A stretch of 64,000 nucleotides of DNA from Avoscillospira_A sp052117125 (lineage in GTDB: Bacteria > Bacillota > Clostridia > Oscillospirales > Oscillospiraceae), in assembly GCF_052117125.1 (NCBI RefSeq), contig NZ_JBQKJT010000012.1, positions 61,729 to 125,728 on the forward strand, read 5' to 3'. The notes below the pieces were generated by a model that was given only the letters and a program-made list of their open reading frames with translations, searched no databases and had not been told where the DNA came from. Shown piece after piece: positions 60,845-64,000 of the stretch; position 1 is the stretch's first letter; the number at the start of each line of letters is the position of its first letter. The position numbers and the translations under genes are program-made.

Positions 60845-61575
60845 ACGATCTCCTCCTTGCAGAGCACAGGGCCGTCCTTGCAGATGCGCTTGGTGCCGTA
60901 CTTGGTCTTGCAGGTGCAGCCGACGCAGGCGCCGAAGCCGCAGCCCATGCGTTCTTCAAAACTGAACTGGCCGTCCACGATCTGGGGCATACCATCCACC
61001 GCTTTCAGCATGGGGATGGGGCCGCAGCACAGGGAGTAGTCACAGTCAGTCTGCTCGATGACCGCCGTCACAAAGCCCTTTGTTCCATAGCTGCCGTCCA
61101 CAGTGGACACCAGCACGGGGCAGCCCAGGGCCTTGAATTCGTCCTCGTAAAACAATTCTTTCGTGCTCCCGAAGCCCAGGGCGATAGTAGGCGTCACGCC
61201 TTTGGCGAGAAACGCTTTCGCCAGGGCATAGAGGGGCGGCACACCCACGCCGCCGCCCACCAGGACGGGCTTATGGTTCAGAGCCTTGTCCACATCGTAG
61301 CCATTGCCCAGTCCCATGAGGACGGAAAATTCCGTGCCGATGGGGGAGCCGCAAAGGGTCTGGGTGCCGCTGCCCATGGCGCGGCAAATGAGCACCAGCT
61401 TGTCCGCGGCCCAGTCGCAGACGGAGATGGGACGGCGCAGGAAATGGCCCTGGACGGCGATGTTGACAAACTGGCCGGGCCGGGTGATGGCCGACGTGTC
61501 GCCGGAGAAGGTCAGCTCCCACACGTCGTGGGTCAGCTGCCGCTTGCCGCGCAGGGTCAGAGTGGCTTCATTCAT
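60838..61575 (-). CDS. pyrK: dihydroorotate dehydrogenase B, electron transfer subunit
   Basis: A 245-residue FAD and [2Fe-2S] protein of the ferredoxin reductase family. RPISVCDWA binds FAD, VGGGVGVPPLYALA binds NAD, and the cluster cysteines are in GFGACVGCTCKTKYG and CKDGPVLC. It moves electrons from PyrD to NAD. It overlaps pyrC by 8 bases and pyrD by 7. Confidence 0.95.
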   Translation of the reverse strand: MNEATLTLRGKRQLTHDVWELTFSGDTSAITRPGQFVNIAVQGHFLRRPISVCDWAADKLVLICRAMGSGTQTLCGSPIGTEFSVLMGLGNGYDVDKALNHKPVLVGGGVGVPPLYALAKAFLAKGVTPTIALGFGSTKELFYEDEFKALGCPVLVSTVDGSYGTKGFVTAVIEQTDCDYSLCCGPIPMLKAVDGMPQIVDGQFSFEERMGCGFGACVGCTCKTKYGTKRICKDGPVLCKEEIVW

Positions 61576-62848
61576 GGGGCACCTCCCGTTTATAGACGAT
61601 CTTGCCGCCGCAGATGGTCCAATCCACAGTGGCTTCGGCGGTCATGCCGGCAAAGGGCGTGGCCCGTCCCTTGGTCACAAAGGTTTCCGGGTCCACGGGG
61701 GCGGCGGGGGTGTCGAGGGAAAGCACCGTCAGGTCGGCGGGCTGGCCCTCGGCGATGACGCCGCCGGGGAATCCAAAAATCTGCCGGGGCCGCACAATCA
61801 GCCGGTCCAGAACCGTGTTGAGGGACACCTTGCCGGTCTTTACCAGGTAGGTGTAGACCATGGGGAACGCCGTCTCCAAACCGACCACGCCCATGGCGCT
61901 GTCCCGGAGACCCTTGGATTTTTCCTCGGCGCTGTGGGGTGCGTGGTCCGTGGCGATGCAGTCGATGGTGCCGTCCAGCAGACCGGCCACCAGGGCGTCC
62001 CGGTCGGCCCGGCTCCGCAGGGGCGGATTCATCTTAAACCGGGCGTCCTCCTGTAGGTCCTCGTCGCAGAGGATCAGATAATGGGGGCCGGTCTCACAGG
62101 TGACGGGCAAGCCCTTGGATTTGGCCCGGCGAATCAGCTCCACCGACTCCCGGGTGGAGATGTGGCACACATGGTAGGGGCAGCCGGTTTCCTCCACCAG
62201 CTTCAAATCCCGTTCCACCTGCCGCCATTCGCTTTCGGAGCAGATGCCGGGGTAACCGTGGGCTTTGGCCCATTGGCCGTCGTGGATGCAGCCGCCCCGG
62301 AGCAATTCGTTGACCTCACAGTGAGCCACAATGTGTTTGCCCAGCTTTTTGGCCTCCACCATGGCGGCCCGCATCATGGCATCGGACTGGACGCCCCGGC
62401 CATCGTCGGAAAAGCCTGCCACATGGGGGGCCATGTCGGAAAGGTCCGCCAGCGTCTGGCCCTGTTCGCCCTTGGTGATGGCGCCGTAGGGGTAGACGTG
62501 AACGACGGCGTCCCGCTCGATGATATCCAGCTGCTGCTGCAAGGTCTCGGCGCTGTCAGGCACCGGCTTGAGGTTGGGCATGGAGCAAACGGCGGTGTAA
62601 CCGCCGGCGGCAGCGGCAGCGGTACCGCTGGCAATGGTCTCCTTATAAGAAAAGCCGGGCTCACGAAGATGAACATGGACATCTACGAAACCCGGAACCA
62701 ATAACCGATCATGGAGTTCAATCACCGTATAGCCGGTGGCATCGACGGAAGGGGAAACGGAAACAATACGCCCATCAGCAATGGCAACGTCGCGTTTTTC
62801 CAATGTGCTGTTGTTCCATACCAGACCGCCGGTCAGCAGATACTGCAT
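61568..62848 (-). CDS. pyrC: dihydroorotase
   Basis: A 426-residue zinc amidohydrolase of the long (class I) type that closes carbamoyl aspartate to dihydroorotate. The metal motif is VDVHVHLREPGFSYKE near residue 58, with CHISTRESVELI and TDHAPHS further on. It is the first gene of the pyr operon. The ATG at 62848 has GGAGG with 7 bases spacing. Confidence 0.95.
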   Translation of the reverse strand: MQYLLTGGLVWNNSTLEKRDVAIADGRIVSVSPSVDATGYTVIELHDRLLVPGFVDVHVHLREPGFSYKETIASGTAAAAAGGYTAVCSMPNLKPVPDSAETLQQQLDIIERDAVVHVYPYGAITKGEQGQTLADLSDMAPHVAGFSDDGRGVQSDAMMRAAMVEAKKLGKHIVAHCEVNELLRGGCIHDGQWAKAHGYPGICSESEWRQVERDLKLVEETGCPYHVCHISTRESVELIRRAKSKGLPVTCETGPHYLILCDEDLQEDARFKMNPPLRSRADRDALVAGLLDGTIDCIATDHAPHSAEEKSKGLRDSAMGVVGLETAFPMVYTYLVKTGKVSLNTVLDRLIVRPRQIFGFPGGVIAEGQPADLTVLSLDTPAAPVDPETFVTKGRATPFAGMTAEATVDWTICGGKIVYKREVPHE

Positions 62849-62880
62849 AGCATAACCTCCTGCTTCATTCTCAATTGTGT

Positions 62881-62909
62881 ATTGTATCGCATCCAGCGGC
62901 GAAAGTCAA
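62881..62909 (-). promoter_or_regulatory. promoter of the pyr operon
   Basis: On the minus strand TTGACT (62904-62909), 17 bases, TACAAT (62881-62886). The leader would be only about 25 bases, too short for a PyrR attenuator. Confidence 0.8.
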
Positions 62910-63035
62910 CGACAATTCCCGCTGCTCCGGTGGAACGCAGATTGTAATATTAAATGCGAAAGAACAACCACTATGTCAAATGACTAGGGCTTGCTCAATC
63001 GCATTTATTTTTTTCTGCAAAGGAGGCGACATTTA

Positions 63036-63464
63036 ATGGCTAATTCCCATCTCTCCACAAGATATCCTGGTGGATTCCGGCTGACGATGAAAACGGCCAA
63101 AGAACTGGCCCGGCAAGAGTTCGGGACAGCCGTTGGCCTGATGCGCGATCCCGGTACTAACCTGGATGGCTACTTCGTAATGAACTTTGGAAACCTTGCA
63201 ATTACCATCCGGCCCGATATCAGAATGAGTGGGTGCATCGAAGTACGCGCAGGAATGAGTACTATGAACCATAACTGTGTCGGATATTTTGACCCTGCAA
63301 CACTGGAGCCACGCTACGATGTTATGGAGCGGTATGAGCAAGAAGAAAATCAAGACCGGCTGGAGCAGCTGGTATTCGGAGCTGGGCCAGAGCAGTGTCA
63401 CAAATTAATTGAGCTTCTGCTCAAAGCGCAGGGAATAGAACCGATCAAGATATCTGGAGGATAA
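63036..63464 (+). CDS. hypothetical protein, accessory-region style
   Basis: A 142-residue protein with no family I recognise. It has no signal peptide or membrane helix; the second half is acidic and helical (MERYEQEENQDRLEQLVFGA). AAAGGAGG lies before the ATG at 63036. Codon use is more A/T-rich than in the rest of the window, and it begins a run of short closely spaced genes at the window edge. This suggests a recently acquired or mobile segment, but nothing here identifies a phage or plasmid. Confidence 0.6.
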   Translation: MANSHLSTRYPGGFRLTMKTAKELARQEFGTAVGLMRDPGTNLDGYFVMNFGNLAITIRPDIRMSGCIEVRAGMSTMNHNCVGYFDPATLEPRYDVMERYEQEENQDRLEQLVFGAGPEQCHKLIELLLKAQGIEPIKISGG

Positions 63465-63466
63465 CC

Positions 63467-63523
63467 ATGAGCCGAAAAGAAAAAGGAGCGACCGATCTGG
63501 ATAGGCTGTGTCACAAGCTATGA
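63467..63523 (+). CDS. possible 18-codon ORF or remnant
   Basis: ATG at 63467, 2 bases after the previous stop and preceded by GGAGG, opens an 18-residue frame (MSRKEKGATDLDRLCHKL). A second frame across 63471-63597 without a clear start reads IWIGCVTSYDLPKGAGYQVA and continues to TAG. The pair looks like one small gene broken by a frameshift, or two unrelated short frames. The 63524-63610 stretch holds nothing else. Confidence 0.25.
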   Translation: MSRKEKGATDLDRLCHKL

Positions 63524-63610
63524 CTTACCAAAAGGTGCAGGTTACCAGGTGGCCGGTCAATGCCAGGAATACGGTGGATTGTTGATGGTCTACTACTAGG
63601 AGAGCTTGAC

Positions 63611-63961
63611 ATGTCAGAATCCGTAAATCTCAATAAATGTACCAAACAGGAACTACTGATTTTAATTGGCTTTATGCGTCAGCATGATTTGGGAGATCGG
63701 TGCTTTTCCCTTGCTTGGGATGAGATGTTGTACAAGCGAGATCTGGACAATCTGACCGAGGCCAAGATGCAGTTGCAAATTGCCCGTGATGCGCGAGATC
63801 AGTATTGTGAAATCATGAAACCTTATGACGGGAAATGTATCTTGGACATACCGCAGGATGTATTTGACCAGGGTGCAGCGCTGTTAGCCCAGGCCGAGGC
63901 CGCTGATAAAAAATGGACCCGTCTTATGGGGATCAATCGCAAAAAAGAAAAGAGGAAATGA
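63611..63961 (+). CDS. hypothetical helical protein
   Basis: A 116-residue cytoplasmic protein with no recognised family. It is charged and mostly helical (LTEAKMQLQIARDARDQYCE) and ends in a basic tail (KKEKRK). AGGAGAG lies 6 bases before the ATG at 63611. It continues the AT-richer group that begins at 63036, and its stop overlaps a further possible start (ATGA). Confidence 0.55.
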   Translation: MSESVNLNKCTKQELLILIGFMRQHDLGDRCFSLAWDEMLYKRDLDNLTEAKMQLQIARDARDQYCEIMKPYDGKCILDIPQDVFDQGAALLAQAEAADKKWTRLMGINRKKEKRK

Positions 63962-64000
63962 CAACAATATCCGAGAGATCAGCCGTGAGATGGCCTTGGG
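63958..64000 (+). CDS. possible start of a further gene, cut by the window edge
   Basis: ATG at 63958 overlaps the preceding stop codon (ATGA), the usual sign of coupled genes, and stays open to the window end. Only 14 codons are visible, so no assignment is possible; another frame here also reads well. Confidence 0.3.
   Translation, partial: MTTISERSAVRWPW

Overview
The window looks like a chromosomal segment of a strictly anaerobic, GC-rich member of the Clostridia, probably the Oscillospirales (relatives of Flavonifractor or Oscillibacter). This is inferred from the class III ribonucleotide reductase, a 2-oxoacid:ferredoxin oxidoreductase, T-box and cobalamin leaders, the carboxyspermidine route, an SLH-domain surface protein and YesM/YesN-type two-component genes. 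Species cannot be fixed from the sequence alone.

Layout. 1-4.1 kb (minus strand): a T-box-led operon with an HTH-cupin-acyl-CoA ligase fusion, a P-loop protein, a ferredoxin and the start of a VorB-type oxidoreductase. 4.2-7.6 kb (+): nrdG and nrdD with NrdR boxes and DnaA-box-like sites. 8-16 kb: radical SAM protein, CmpB-like membrane protein, D-amino-acid aminotransferase, queT under a preQ1 riboswitch, pta, RluA-type synthase, aminotransferase and exonuclease. 16-22 kb (+): MacAB-like exporter plus an SLH protein. 22-24.5 kb: small unknowns, a deacetylase-like secreted protein and a membrane zinc peptidase. 24.54-24.96 kb: a gene-free, AT-rich stretch with DnaA boxes on both sides. 25-31.7 kb (minus): a polyamine cluster carrying both the decarboxylated-AdoMet and the carboxyspermidine routes. 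32.2-38.8 kb (+): a cobalamin-riboswitch-led tetrapyrrole operon (hemA, precorrin-2 dehydrogenase, hemC, cobA-hemD, hemB, hemL). 39-47.2 kb (minus): a ribose-type sugar ABC transporter with a sugar-binding protein and two-component system. 47.9-55.5 kb: two molybdenum hydroxylases flanking a MocA-like cytidylyltransferase. 55.8 kb: gapA. 57.2-62.8 kb (minus): pyrC-K-D-F-E-B-I. 63-64 kb: AT-richer unknown genes.

The most unusual feature is a family of intergenic repeats. Three copies (7657-8125, 47302-47864, 52391-52907) are about 0.5 kb and bounded by inverted AAAAGTTTTACTCG ends. Partial copies lie near 15.2, 27.4, 30.7 and 57.1 kb. Each is built of consecutive short hairpins, and stems change on both sides together between copies, which suggests a selected RNA or DNA structure that spreads or is exchanged like a MITE.

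The genes fit an amino-acid-fermenting gut anaerobe: 2-oxoacid oxidation linked to CoA ligase and Pta, polyamine and corrinoid/siroheme synthesis, purine-type hydroxylation, and de novo pyrimidine synthesis.
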